From the NCBI GenBank assembly GCA_011773465.1, contig WVXO01000014.1, positions 2,127 to 51,442 of the forward strand: 49,316 bases of DNA. The letters run 5' to 3'. The stretch comes from Candidatus Aminicenantota bacterium. GTDB lineage: Bacteria > Acidobacteriota > Aminicenantia > Aminicenantales > Aminicenantaceae. Shown piece by piece: positions 1 to 8,528 of this stretch. Numbering within the stretch: the stretch's first letter is position 1; every line of letters begins with the position of its first letter. Made by a program: the position numbers and the translations under genes. The notes under the pieces were generated by a model that saw nothing but the letters and a program-made list of their open reading frames with translations, ran no database searches and had not been told where the DNA came from.

Positions 1-1
1 A

Positions 2-1903
2 CCAAAGAAACAAACAAAATCTTATAGAAGCATTCTTTTCTGGATTGCTCTCGGAGTTGTCCTTATCGTCCTCTGGAGCCTTCTTCAATCTGCAGGAAGA
101 GTGAAAAAAGAACCGCCCTTCAGTGAGTTCATGCTAGAAGTTGAAAACGATCAAGTTGGAGAAGTCACTATTGCCGGAGATCAAATCAACGGAAAGTATG
201 TTGACGGAACCACATTTAAAACTACAGCTCCTGCTAATTATGATGATCTGGTCAATATTCTCCGGGAACACAAAGTCAGTATCACTGTGAAACCCGCCCG
301 AAGCCCGTGGTTTTCCTATCTTTTCACCTGGTTTCCTATCCTTCTTCTCATCCTCTTCTGGATATTCTTCATGCGGCAGATGCAGGCAGGAGGTAACAAG
401 GCTCTCTCCTTTGGCAAGAGTCGAGCAAAGCTTTTTTCTGGAGTGCAGAAAAAAGTAACGTTCAAAGACGTAGCTGGCGTGGAAGAAGCCAAAGAAGAGC
501 TTCAGGAGATAATTGGATTCCTGAAAGATCCTAAAAAATTCCAAAAATTAGGAGGCCGAATTCCGAAGGGAGTGATTTTAGTTGGAGCACCCGGGACAGG
601 AAAAACTCTGCTTGCCCGAGCAGTAGCCGGGGAGGCAGATGTTCCTTTCTTTTCGATAAGCGGCTCTGACTTTGTGGAGATGTTTGTCGGAGTGGGTGCT
701 TCCCGAGTGAGGGATCTTTTTGACCAGGGAAAAAAGCACGCTCCCTGCCTTATTTTCATAGATGAAATTGATGCTGTGGGAAGACAGAGAGGCGCAGGAT
801 TGGGTGGCGGACACGACGAGCGCGAACAAACCTTGAATCAGCTGCTAGTGGAGATGGACGGCTTCGACTCCAACGAAGGAATCATTCTTATTGCCGCTAC
901 AAACAGACCCGACATTCTGGACACCGCTCTCCTTAGACCGGGAAGGTTTGACAGAAGAATCGTGGTCAATATGCCAGATGTAAAAGGGAGAGAGGATATC
1001 TTGAGAGTTCACCTGAAAAATATTCCGTTAGACAAGGAAGTTGATTTATCAGTGCTTGCCCGCTCTACACCCGGATTCTCTGGAGCTGATCTGGCTAACC
1101 TTGTTAACGAGGCAGCTCTGCTTGCCGCCCGCCTTAGCCGAGAAAAAGTCATCATGAAGGATATGGAAAGCGCCAAAGATAAGGTGCTGATGGGAGTGGA
1201 GAGAAAGAGCATGATCATCAGCGAAGCAGAGAAAAAAAGCACATCTTACCATGAAGCAGGTCACGCCCTCATAGCTGCTCTCTTACCAGAGGCAGATCCC
1301 ATCCACAAGGTGACCATCATCCCCCGAGGACTTGCTTTAGGGACAACACAGCAGTTACCCCTGGACGATCGCTACACCTATTCCAAAGAATATCTGGAAG
1401 CACAGCTTTCTGTGCTTATGGCCGGACGAGCCAGCGAAAAAATGTTCCTCGATAAAACAACCACAGGAGCGGCCAGCGACTTTGAGAAAGCCACAGAAAT
1501 TGCCCGAAAAATGGTATGTCAGTGGGGAATGTCCGATTTAGGCCCTGTCACATTCGGCGAACGGGACGATTTAATCTTCCTCGGCAGGGATTTAGCCATG
1601 CATAAAAACTTCAGTGAAAAAACAGCTGAAATGATAGATGCCGAAGTCAAGAAAATTATCAGCAGAAACTTCAACAGAACAAAGGAACTTTTAGAAAAAC
1701 ACAGGGATAAATTGATCAAAGTTGCAGAGGCTCTTCTTGAAAAAGAAGTCTTAACTTCTGAAGAATTAGAAGAAATTATAAAAGGGAAAAAAATAGCCAA
1801 GGGTAAAAAGCCATCTGTAGCCTCAAAAGTCAAAGAAGAAAAGCCAAAAAAAGAAGCAAGAAAGATTCAACCTATAAAAAAGCCCGATTTGGCTAAAGCA
1901 TAA
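2..1903 (+). CDS. ftsH: ATP-dependent zinc metalloprotease FtsH (5' end outside window)
   Basis: Membrane-bound AAA+ protease that extracts and degrades misassembled membrane proteins and some soluble regulators. The frame is open from position 2 with no ATG, and the stretch before the GTG at 101 encodes a hydrophobic segment ([18 protein letters not shown]). That is FtsH transmembrane helix 1, so the true start lies upstream of the window and the GTG is internal. Counting from 101, helix 2 is at about residues 69-91, Walker A GAPGTGKT near 162-169, Walker B IFIDEID near 218-224, the RPGRFDRR arginine-finger region near 279-286, and the zinc site HEAGH at 384-388. The C-terminus is very Lys-rich. 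folP follows in the same frame after 3 bases, suggesting one transcript. Identity is certain; only the N-terminus is missing. Confidence 0.97.
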   Translation, partial: PKKQTKSYRSILFWIALGVVLIVLWSLLQSAGRVKKEPPFSEFMLEVENDQVGEVTIAGDQINGKYVDGTTFKTTAPANYDDLVNILREHKVSITVKPARSPWFSYLFTWFPILLLILFWIFFMRQMQAGGNKALSFGKSRAKLFSGVQKKVTFKDVAGVEEAKEELQEIIGFLKDPKKFQKLGGRIPKGVILVGAPGTGKTLLARAVAGEADVPFFSISGSDFVEMFVGVGASRVRDLFDQGKKHAPCLIFIDEIDAVGRQRGAGLGGGHDEREQTLNQLLVEMDGFDSNEGIILIAATNRPDILDTALLRPGRFDRRIVVNMPDVKGREDILRVHLKNIPLDKEVDLSVLARSTPGFSGADLANLVNEAALLAARLSREKVIMKDMESAKDKVLMGVERKSMIISEAEKKSTSYHEAGHALIAALLPEADPIHKVTIIPRGLALGTTQQLPLDDRYTYSKEYLEAQLSVLMAGRASEKMFLDKTTTGAASDFEKATEIARKMVCQWGMSDLGPVTFGERDDLIFLGRDLAMHKNFSEKTAEMIDAEVKKIISRNFNRTKELLEKHRDKLIKVAEALLEKEVLTSEELEEIIKGKKIAKGKKPSVASKVKEEKPKKEARKIQPIKKPDLAKA

Positions 1904-1906
1904 AAG

Positions 1907-2809
1907 TTGAGAAAAGAGTACGCCCTCTGGGTTAACGGCAAAAAATACATTTTAGGCCAAGGAACCTGGATAATGGGTGTCATCAATATCACTCCTGATT
2001 CTTTTTCTGATGGGGGGCTTTACTTTGATAAAGATAAAGCTGTGGCAAGAGGATTACAGCTTCGAGAAGAAGGCTCTGATATTATCGACATAGGAGGAGA
2101 AAGCACCAGACCTGGTTCAGAACCCATCACCGAAGAAGAAGAACTAAGGCGCGTTATTCCAGTAATTTCTGCCTTAAGAAAGAAAACGGACAGCCTGATC
2201 TCCATAGATACAACAAAGTCAGAAGTGGCTCGAGCTGCCCTGGATGCAGGTGCTGATATGATTAACGATATAAGCTCTTCTAGTTTCGATCCCAAAACGT
2301 TTTCTCTGGCAGCTCAACATGGTGCGCCCGTTATTCTGATGCACATGAAAGGGATACCCAGAAATATGCAGATCAATCCTTTTTATGAAAATGTGCTGCT
2401 TGAAGTCAGATCCTTCCTAAAAGAGAAAATCGAAGTAGCTCAAGCTGCTGGGATCAAAAAAGAGAAAATCATCATCGATCCAGGAATCGGTTTTGGCAAA
2501 AGGCATAAGGACAATCTTGTTTTGATCAAAAACCTTCATTATTTCAAGGACCTCGATCGTCCCATCCTCATCGGGATTTCGCGAAAGTCCTTTATCGGGA
2601 AAATATTAAATTCTCCTCCCCAGCAGAGGCTCGAAGGAACTATTGCTTCTGCCGTATTGAGCATCATGCACGGAGCTCATATCCTGAGAGTCCATGATGT
2701 CGCCTCGGTCAAAAAAGCAGTACTTGTGGCTGAGGCCATCATAAAAGAAGGCCAATCCACCACAACTTTTGAAGTAAGTAAAGAGAAAAAAAGTAGCTAT
2801 GTTTGCTGA
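1907..2809 (+). CDS. folP: Dihydropteroate synthase
   Basis: Condenses 4-aminobenzoate with hydroxymethyl-dihydropterin diphosphate in folate synthesis; cytoplasmic TIM barrel of about 300 residues, the usual length. Visible signatures are INITPDSFSDGG near residues 26-37, DIGGESTRPGS near 61-71, DPGIGFGK near 194-201 and GISRKSF. The start is TTG: ftsH ends in the same frame with TAA at 1901-1903, so nothing upstream can be used, and the next in-frame ATG would remove the first beta strand just before the pterin-binding motif. There is no clear Shine-Dalgarno, so translational coupling to ftsH is likely (inference). The 3' end overlaps the cdaA start by 11 bases. Identity is very secure; the start is slightly less so. 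Confidence 0.95.
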   Translation: MRKEYALWVNGKKYILGQGTWIMGVINITPDSFSDGGLYFDKDKAVARGLQLREEGSDIIDIGGESTRPGSEPITEEEELRRVIPVISALRKKTDSLISIDTTKSEVARAALDAGADMINDISSSSFDPKTFSLAAQHGAPVILMHMKGIPRNMQINPFYENVLLEVRSFLKEKIEVAQAAGIKKEKIIIDPGIGFGKRHKDNLVLIKNLHYFKDLDRPILIGISRKSFIGKILNSPPQQRLEGTIASAVLSIMHGAHILRVHDVASVKKAVLVAEAIIKEGQSTTTFEVSKEKKSSYVC

Positions 2810-3572
2810 TATTATTACTGCCTTGTCTCGTTTTAACATCGGAGACTTTATAGATATCATAATTGTGACCTTTATTCTGTACTACATATTTTCCTTAGTA
2901 AAGGATACAAAAGCCTATCAAATGGCAATCGGCATAGGGATAATCGGGGTTGCCTTTTTGATCTCTGAATGGGGAAATTTAGTCGTCTTGAACTGGCTAA
3001 TTAAGATTTTCTCTCCGTTTCTGATTATCGCTATCATTGTCCTCTTCCAGGGAGAGATAAGAAGATTCTTAACAACTCTGGGCTCTCGTTCTTTCCGGAG
3101 GCCTCTTTCTCTCAAATCCTTCACAGAAAAGTTGGAAAATGTCTTTTTGGCTGTTGATTATCTAGCTTCCAAGAAAATAGGGGCTCTGATTGCTATCGAA
3201 AAAGAAATTTCACTCAAGAGTTATACTGACCGCGGCACAAAAATAGATGGCGATCTCACCAAAGACCTTCTGGTGAGCATCTTTTTCCCTCATTCCCCTC
3301 TTCATGACGGAGCAGTCATCGTCCAGGGGAGCAGGATCTCTGCTGCTGGCTGTCTCCTCCCCTTGCCTGCTTCCCACAATTTGGGAAAGGAGTACCTGCC
3401 TCGGACAAGGCATTTAGCTGCTATAGGCCTGTCTCAAGAAACAGATGCTGCGGTGATCGTCGTCTCTGAGGAAACCGGAACCGTCTCTTTAGCTACCAAA
3501 GGTAGATTGGAAAGAAAGCTTGACAAAGAACACCTCAAGGAAAGGATGCTCAGCTATTTACAAGTAAGATGA
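2799..3572 (+). CDS. cdaA: Diadenylate cyclase CdaA (membrane-bound, DisA_N domain)
   Basis: Makes cyclic di-AMP from two ATP; the messenger governs potassium and osmotic balance and wall homeostasis. There are three membrane helices in residues 18-90, then the DAC domain. The DGA motif is at 170-172 (in HSPLHDGAVIV) and the SEETG segment near 223-227. The canonical RHR nucleotide-contacting motif reads RHL at 204-206 (codons agg cat tta), a departure at its third residue. The gene overlaps folP by 11 bases and cdaR by 4 (ATGA). The cdaA-cdaR-glmM order is the classical c-di-AMP module known in Firmicutes and elsewhere, and it couples messenger level to cell-wall precursor synthesis. Family call is secure; whether the RHL variant is fully active is open. 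Confidence 0.93.
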   Translation: MFADIITALSRFNIGDFIDIIIVTFILYYIFSLVKDTKAYQMAIGIGIIGVAFLISEWGNLVVLNWLIKIFSPFLIIAIIVLFQGEIRRFLTTLGSRSFRRPLSLKSFTEKLENVFLAVDYLASKKIGALIAIEKEISLKSYTDRGTKIDGDLTKDLLVSIFFPHSPLHDGAVIVQGSRISAAGCLLPLPASHNLGKEYLPRTRHLAAIGLSQETDAAVIVVSEETGTVSLATKGRLERKLDKEHLKERMLSYLQVR

Positions 3573-4276
3573 AAAGATTTTTCAAAAACCTGTTTTTAAA
3601 AAACTGGGGACTCAAACTCTTCTCTTTTCTTCTTGCCCTGATTCTCTGGCTGACATTGATCACTCCGGAGAAGGTGTTTTCGGAAAAAACGTTGACCATC
3701 CCCTTAGAACTCCACAACATCCCTTCTGAAATGGAGCTTATCGAAAGGCCCCTTGCGACTATTGATGTAAAAATCAGGGCATCCAAAAGCCTAATCAATA
3801 ATATAACTTCAGCCAATGTTCATGCTGTGCTCAACCTCGAAAAGGCCAGTCTCGACCAAGAGGATTATCCCCTCAACAAGAGCATGATAAGTATTCCTTC
3901 CGGAGCAGAAGTAAGAGAAATCTATCCCAGTCAGGTGAGTCTCAAGTTAGAAAGGACAAAAGAAATCCTGTTGGACGTGGAAGCAAATATCATCGGCAAA
4001 TTAAAGGAAGGACTTGAAATAGAAAACGTGGGGATCTTTCCTCCTCAGGTTCTCATCAAGGGGCCAGAAAGTAAGGTCAAGGATCGCTACAAAGTGAGAA
4101 CTAGCCCTATCGACGTTTCCGAGGTCACCGAGACCGCAGAGCTTGAAGCAGATCTCATCCTTCCTAATCCTGACCTGAGGTTGGCCTCCGCACAGACAAA
4201 AGTAAGAGTCAGGATAGTGATTAAGGAAGCAAATCCTGAAGCTAAGAAAAGCAAGAAGAAAACAAAGAAGAAATAA
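3569..4276 (+). CDS. cdaR: YbbR-domain protein, regulator of CdaA
   Basis: YbbR/CdaR proteins interact with the membrane cyclase CdaA and modulate its output (family knowledge). The 235-residue protein has an N-terminal signal anchor at about residues 13-31 (WGLKLFSFLLALILWLTLI), then about two YbbR repeats rich in beta strands facing outward, and a highly basic Lys-rich tail (last 12 residues). Family members usually have two to four repeats, so this is a short one. It starts inside the cdaA stop codon (ATGA overlap), which implies coupled translation and supports the partnership. Confidence 0.88.
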   Translation: MKRFFKNLFLKNWGLKLFSFLLALILWLTLITPEKVFSEKTLTIPLELHNIPSEMELIERPLATIDVKIRASKSLINNITSANVHAVLNLEKASLDQEDYPLNKSMISIPSGAEVREIYPSQVSLKLERTKEILLDVEANIIGKLKEGLEIENVGIFPPQVLIKGPESKVKDRYKVRTSPIDVSEVTETAELEADLILPNPDLRLASAQTKVRVRIVIKEANPEAKKSKKKTKKK

Positions 4277-4285
4277 TCTTTATCC

Positions 4286-4313
4286 TTGAATCCGCGCGTT
4301 ATTTAGCTATAAT
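4286..4313 (+). promoter_or_regulatory. Candidate sigma-70 promoter for glmM
   Basis: TTGAAT at 4286-4291 and a perfect TATAAT at 4308-4313, separated by 16 bases. The predicted transcript start is near 4320, which leaves about 24 bases before the glmM ATG at 4344. It lies in the 67-base gap between cdaR and glmM, so glmM-pdxJ may have its own transcript besides read-through. Confidence 0.55.
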
Positions 4314-4343
4314 CTATTTTTGAATCAAGGGATCAACCTCAAA

Positions 4344-5684
4344 ATGGAAAAACTCTTCGGGACAGATGGAATAAGAGCAGTAGCTGGCCAGCCGCCTCTT
4401 GATTATTCATCTGTATATGTTTTGGGGAAAGCGCTGATCTCCCTTCTTAAAGAAAAAAAGCTAGAACCCCGGGTTATCATCGGCCGGGATACTAGAGAGT
4501 CAGGAGAATGGCTTGAACAGGCTTTATTCCAGGGAATAAATGAAGGGTGGGGAGAAGCTGTTTCAGCTGGCATCATACCTACATCTGCGGTTTCTTTCTT
4601 GACAAAAAAATATTCCTTTTCTGCTGGAATTGTCATTTCCGCCTCTCACAATCTTTATCAAGATAACGGCATCAAAATCTTTTCATCTGAAGGGATAAAA
4701 ATTTCGGATGCGTGGGAAAGGAAACTTGAAAAGGCTGTCACAAAAGCGCCTTCAAATATCAAAAGAGAAAGCATCAGGATAATCCCGCGGTCCTCTTTAG
4801 GGCAAGACTACATGGATTTTCTGAAGAGCCAGTTTTCTCACATCAACCTCAAAAGAAAAATCAAGGTTGTTCTCGACTGCTCGAATGGGGCAAGCTCCTT
4901 CTTTGCATCTCAAGTTTTTTCAGATTTGAATTTTGAGGTCATCGTTATGGGTAACACTCCTGACGGAAAAAACATCAATGCCAGCTGCGGCTCTCTCTAT
5001 CCCCAGGAGCTGGCCCGAAAGGTAGTTGAGAGCAAGGCGGATATAGGAATCGCTTATGACGGAGACGCAGACAGAGCCATCTGGATTGATGAAAAGGGCA
5101 GAATCTTGAATGGTGATCACACTCTTTTTGTCCTCTCCCGATTCATGAAGGAAAAAGGGCGTTTGAAATCGGATTACGTCATAGCCACGACCATGAGCAA
5201 CATGGGTTTAGAGAAAGCCATAGAAAAATTAGATTTAAAGCTTTTGAGAACGCAGGTCGGCGACAAATATGTCCTTGAAGAAATGATGAAGTTGAAAGCC
5301 AACCTAGGCGGTGAACAATCGGGTCATACGATTTTCCTGGATGATTGCCCGACAGGAGATGGAATCCTGACCAGTTTAAAAATGCTCGAAGCTATAGTCG
5401 CGTACGATCTTCCCTTATCCAAGTTAGTGGAAGATATGGAAGAATTTCCTCAGATTCTCCTGAATGTCCCGGTTCGAAAAAAGATCGATTTCGATCAATT
5501 TCCAGAAATAATAATTACCAAAGAAGAGATTGAAAAACGATTGGGAAACTCTGGACGCCTGAATGTTCGCTACTCAGGAACTGAACCAGTCGCCAGAGTA
5601 ATGATCGAAGGCCAGGATAAAGGCAAGATAGAAGACTACGCCCGCCAGCTGGCTGATATCATCTCGAAGCATCTCGGAAATTAA
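4344..5684 (+). CDS. glmM: Phosphoglucosamine mutase
   Basis: Interconverts glucosamine-6-phosphate and glucosamine-1-phosphate, the step that feeds UDP-GlcNAc for peptidoglycan and lipid A. The active-site phosphoserine is Ser101 in ISASHN (the usual following Pro is Leu here), the metal loop is DGDADR, then GEQSGH and the phosphate-binding loop RYSGTEP near the C-terminus. The length is 446 residues, normal for the family. I chose ATG 4344 over the upstream in-frame TTG at 4320 because it gives the standard N-terminus (MEKLFGTDG). The TTG coincides with the predicted transcription start of the promoter just upstream. It sits directly after the c-di-AMP genes. Confidence 0.96.
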   Translation: MEKLFGTDGIRAVAGQPPLDYSSVYVLGKALISLLKEKKLEPRVIIGRDTRESGEWLEQALFQGINEGWGEAVSAGIIPTSAVSFLTKKYSFSAGIVISASHNLYQDNGIKIFSSEGIKISDAWERKLEKAVTKAPSNIKRESIRIIPRSSLGQDYMDFLKSQFSHINLKRKIKVVLDCSNGASSFFASQVFSDLNFEVIVMGNTPDGKNINASCGSLYPQELARKVVESKADIGIAYDGDADRAIWIDEKGRILNGDHTLFVLSRFMKEKGRLKSDYVIATTMSNMGLEKAIEKLDLKLLRTQVGDKYVLEEMMKLKANLGGEQSGHTIFLDDCPTGDGILTSLKMLEAIVAYDLPLSKLVEDMEEFPQILLNVPVRKKIDFDQFPEIIITKEEIEKRLGNSGRLNVRYSGTEPVARVMIEGQDKGKIEDYARQLADIISKHLGN

Positions 5685-5693
5685 AAAGAATGA

Positions 5694-5726
5694 AAATGGG
5701 GCCGAAAATGGGGCCTGGCCCCATTT
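5694..5726. repeat. GGGGCC-type palindrome, copy 1 (with an extra left arm)
   Basis: A perfect 10+1+10 palindrome at 5706-5726 (arm AAATGGGGCC, centre T) is preceded by a direct copy of its left arm at 5694-5703. It fills most of the glmM-pdxJ gap and ends 4 bases before the pdxJ ribosome-binding sequence, so a hairpin there could affect pdxJ translation (inference). Similar elements occur at 21902, 24746 and 30079. Confidence 0.8.
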
Positions 5727-5742
5727 ATATAGGGAGGAGAAA

Positions 5743-6459
5743 ATGAAACTCGCCGTCAATGTGGATCATTTTGCGACAATAAGAGAAGCTAGGCGCAGCA
5801 ATGAGCCAGAACCGGTTTTGGTGGCTCTTCTGGCAGAGCAGGCGGGAGCAGATGGCGTTGTTTGTCACTTAAGAGGAGATAGACGCCACATCAAAGAAAG
5901 AGACTTAAAGGTGCTAAGAGAAGTTGTCAAAACCAAGCTCAACTTAGAGATGGCCGCAACAGAAGAAATGAAGAAAATTGCCTTCTCGATAAAACCGGAT
6001 ATCGTCTCCCTGGTACCCGAGCGTGAGGAGGAATTGACTACAGAAGGGGGGCTGGATGTTGTGTCGAACGAGAAGCACTTGGCTCCTTTTATCCATGACT
6101 TAAAAAATGCAGGGATAAGAGTCAGTATTTTTGTCGACCCCGATCTAAGACAAATCGAAGCCTGTCACAAGGCTGGCGTAACTCTTATCGAACTAAATAC
6201 TGGAAAATACGCAGATTTAAAACCAGGAAAGGAGCGGCAGGAAGCTCTTGCTGAGATTAGAAAAGCAGCTGAACACGGCCATGAATTGGGCCTTGAAATT
6301 CACGCTGGCCATGGACTGGATTATAAAAATGTCCTTCCTGTTGCTGCTATACCTGAAATTAAAGAATTCAGCATCGGCTTCTCCATCGTGGCTCGATCCG
6401 CTATGGTAGGGATAGAGAAGGCTGTCAAAGAAATGGTAGCTCTCATCGAAAAATATTGA
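5743..6459 (+). CDS. pdxJ: Pyridoxine 5'-phosphate synthase
   Basis: Last ring-closing step of the DXP-dependent vitamin B6 pathway: joins 1-deoxyxylulose 5-phosphate with 3-amino-2-oxopropyl phosphate. The 238-residue TIM barrel is of normal length. The N-terminus reads LAVNVDHFATIREARR with the substrate-binding NVDH, followed by the VCHLRGDRRHI segment, VSLVPE and EIHAGHGLDY, all typical of PdxJ. The ATG has a strong ribosome-binding sequence (GGGAGGAG, 5732-5739). It is probably co-transcribed with glmM, 58 bases upstream, with a palindromic repeat between the two. Confidence 0.96.
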   Translation: MKLAVNVDHFATIREARRSNEPEPVLVALLAEQAGADGVVCHLRGDRRHIKERDLKVLREVVKTKLNLEMAATEEMKKIAFSIKPDIVSLVPEREEELTTEGGLDVVSNEKHLAPFIHDLKNAGIRVSIFVDPDLRQIEACHKAGVTLIELNTGKYADLKPGKERQEALAEIRKAAEHGHELGLEIHAGHGLDYKNVLPVAAIPEIKEFSIGFSIVARSAMVGIEKAVKEMVALIEKY

Positions 6460-6470
6460 GATAGGTCGAC

Positions 6471-7697
6471 ATGGACATCAAAATAAATCTTGATCGATTG
6501 AAAGACGATATTGAATCTCTAGCTAAAATCGGCAGCGATCCAAATGGTGGAATAACTCGGCCCTCTTTCAGTAAGGCTGACCTTGAAGCGCGGGCCTGGC
6601 TCAAAGAGAAGATAAAAAGCGCAGGTTTTGCTCTTCGTCAGGACGGAGCAGGCAACATATTTGGCCGCCTGGAAGGAAAAGGAAAAACAATAATGGCCGG
6701 CTCCCATATAGATTCTGTCATTAACGGCGGAAAATTTGACGGCCCGGCCGGAGTTCTGTCGGCTCTTGAATGCTTGAGAAGGATCAAAGAGGAAGGTCTG
6801 AGCCTTTCCAAACCTCTGGAGGTTGCTTCCTTTACGGATGAAGAAGGAAATCTTGTGGGTGATTTCCTGGGGAGCCGCGCTTTCACCGGACAGCTTAATC
6901 GAGAAATTTTAGAAAAAGATCTCACCCAATTCGGTACTACTCTCGCAGAAATTCTAAAAGGCACTGAATTTTCCATCGAAAGCATCATGGAGGCTTACAA
7001 GCAGAGGCCGGACATAGAAGCCTTCCTTGAAATCCATATCGAACAAGGCACAGTGCTTGAGACAGAAAACAAGCCCATAGGAATAGTGGACCGAATTGCC
7101 GGAAAGCATCATAAATTGTGCTCCTTTTTAGGAGAGGCAAGCCATTCGGGAACCACTCCCCTTGAGCTTCGTCATGATGCCTTCCTGGGCTTAGCAGACT
7201 TTGCTCTCAAGAGCACACAGCATGTGGCGACAAAACACTACGGAAGCATGGTGACAATAGGCAGAGTCAACGTGAGACCCGGAGCTTTCAGCGTTGTTCC
7301 TGGCCAAGTTGATTTTTCGCTTGATTTCAGGAGCACATCAAAGGAAACGCTCGAGGAGCTTGAAAAATCACTCTTGGCTCTTGCTGGGGATATTGCCTCG
7401 ACGCGGGGACTCAACTTCAATTCAAAGACTGTGGATAGGACAGATCCTGTAAGCATTCCTTCTCGGATAATAGATATAATGAAGGAAGAATGCGACAAGC
7501 TCGAATACCCGTTCATGACACTTCCCAGCGGCGCAGGACACGACGCTCAGATTTTAGCAAGTGTTGCCGAAGCGGGAATGATTTTCATCCCCTGTTTGGA
7601 CGGAATAAGCCACTCGCCGCAGGAGATGATAAAATGGGAGGATTTAGAAAAGGGCGCAAACCTTCTCCTCCATGTCCTCCTAAGGCTGGCAAGTTAA
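6471..7697 (+). CDS. M20-family Zn-dependent amidase/carbamoylase (allantoate amidohydrolase/HyuC type)
   Basis: Binuclear-metal hydrolase of the group containing allantoate amidohydrolase, beta-ureidopropionase and N-carbamoyl-L-amino-acid hydrolase. It has 408 residues, the usual length. The metal-binding signatures are GSHIDSVINGGKFDGPAGV near 78-96, TDEEGN near 122-127, EIHIEQG near 187-193, then SHSGTTPLE of the dimerisation domain and PSGAGHDAQ near 346-354. No signal peptide is visible, so it is cytoplasmic. It starts 11 bases after pdxJ and is probably in the same transcript. Nothing next to it (no hydantoinase or allantoinase) fixes the substrate; N-carbamoyl amino acids or ureides are equally possible. 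Confidence 0.85.
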   Translation: MDIKINLDRLKDDIESLAKIGSDPNGGITRPSFSKADLEARAWLKEKIKSAGFALRQDGAGNIFGRLEGKGKTIMAGSHIDSVINGGKFDGPAGVLSALECLRRIKEEGLSLSKPLEVASFTDEEGNLVGDFLGSRAFTGQLNREILEKDLTQFGTTLAEILKGTEFSIESIMEAYKQRPDIEAFLEIHIEQGTVLETENKPIGIVDRIAGKHHKLCSFLGEASHSGTTPLELRHDAFLGLADFALKSTQHVATKHYGSMVTIGRVNVRPGAFSVVPGQVDFSLDFRSTSKETLEELEKSLLALAGDIASTRGLNFNSKTVDRTDPVSIPSRIIDIMKEECDKLEYPFMTLPSGAGHDAQILASVAEAGMIFIPCLDGISHSPQEMIKWEDLEKGANLLLHVLLRLAS

Positions 7698-7758
7698 TCT
7701 TTATCAAAGAATTCTCTGTAGGAGATAGAATCATCAATCATCTCAAGCTTATTTCTGC

Positions 7759-7792
7759 CTTGGAATATTCATAGACTTGGAATATTCATAGC
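7759..7792. repeat. 17-bp tandem duplication
   Basis: Two adjacent copies of CTTGGAATATTCATAG(A/C) at 7759-7775 and 7776-7792, just upstream of the ribosome-binding site of the next gene. Only two copies exist, so it is probably a simple local duplication. Confidence 0.8.
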
Positions 7793-7820
7793 AATAATAA
7801 ATTTAAGAAAGGAGAACTCA

Positions 7821-8450
7821 ATGTTTCATTATTTATGTACCATCCAAAAAAAGAAATTAGTTTCGAACTGGAAAAAATCCATACTCTCTTTTCTTGTTGC
7901 CTGGGTTCTTTTGTTTTCCTATGGAGCGAAAACGAATAATGACCTGACGATTGCATCAATAAACTCATCAAATAATGCTTCTTATATCGGGGAGTCCAGC
8001 CCTGCAGTCGACCAAGCTGATGTATCCTCAATCGATGCGATCGTTAAAGCGGTTTATGAATCCATAACTTTTCAAGAAGGAGAGAAGCCAAACCTGGAGC
8101 GATTACGCTCTCTATTCAATCCAAAAGCTTCCTTCATTCGCATCACGCCAGAAGCTGTAAATAAAATGGACCTTGACAGCTTTACTTCTTCTTTCAGTGA
8201 ACGGATAAAAACTGGCGCCATGAAAAGCTTCTATGAAGGAGAGATCTCCCGAAAAACTCACGCTTTCGGGAGCATTGCCCAAGTCTTCACCACCTACAAA
8301 AAAAGCACTAACGTAAAAGATCCGAAATCAACGGTACGAGGCATTAACAGTATTCAATTATTTCATGATGGCAAGCGCTGGTGGATAAGCTGCATATTAT
8401 GGCAGGATGAAACAAAAGATAACCCGATTCCCCAGAGATACTTGCGCTGA
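7821..8450 (+). CDS. Exported NTF2-like (SnoaL/DUF4440-type fold) protein
   Basis: A 209-residue protein with an N-terminal hydrophobic segment (about residues 22-36) after a basic stretch, so probably exported or membrane-anchored. The region from about residue 75 resembles the NTF2-like superfamily: an N-terminal helix, FNPKASFIRI, then AQVFTTYKK and RGINSIQLFHDGKRWWISCILWQDE, where the fold's curved sheet would be. The typical ending NPIPQRYLR is present. Such proteins may bind small ligands or act as hydrolase/isomerase-like domains, and no function can be assigned here. An AAAGGAG sequence at 7808-7814, 6 bases before the ATG, fixes the start. It appears monocistronic. Confidence 0.72.
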   Translation: MFHYLCTIQKKKLVSNWKKSILSFLVAWVLLFSYGAKTNNDLTIASINSSNNASYIGESSPAVDQADVSSIDAIVKAVYESITFQEGEKPNLERLRSLFNPKASFIRITPEAVNKMDLDSFTSSFSERIKTGAMKSFYEGEISRKTHAFGSIAQVFTTYKKSTNVKDPKSTVRGINSIQLFHDGKRWWISCILWQDETKDNPIPQRYLR

Positions 8451-8528
8451 CTTATGCTGTTATTTTTTAAAAAAAATCAAATCAAAAATTTAATTTCAAT
8501 TTGCGAGATGTAAGAGGGTGTATGATCG

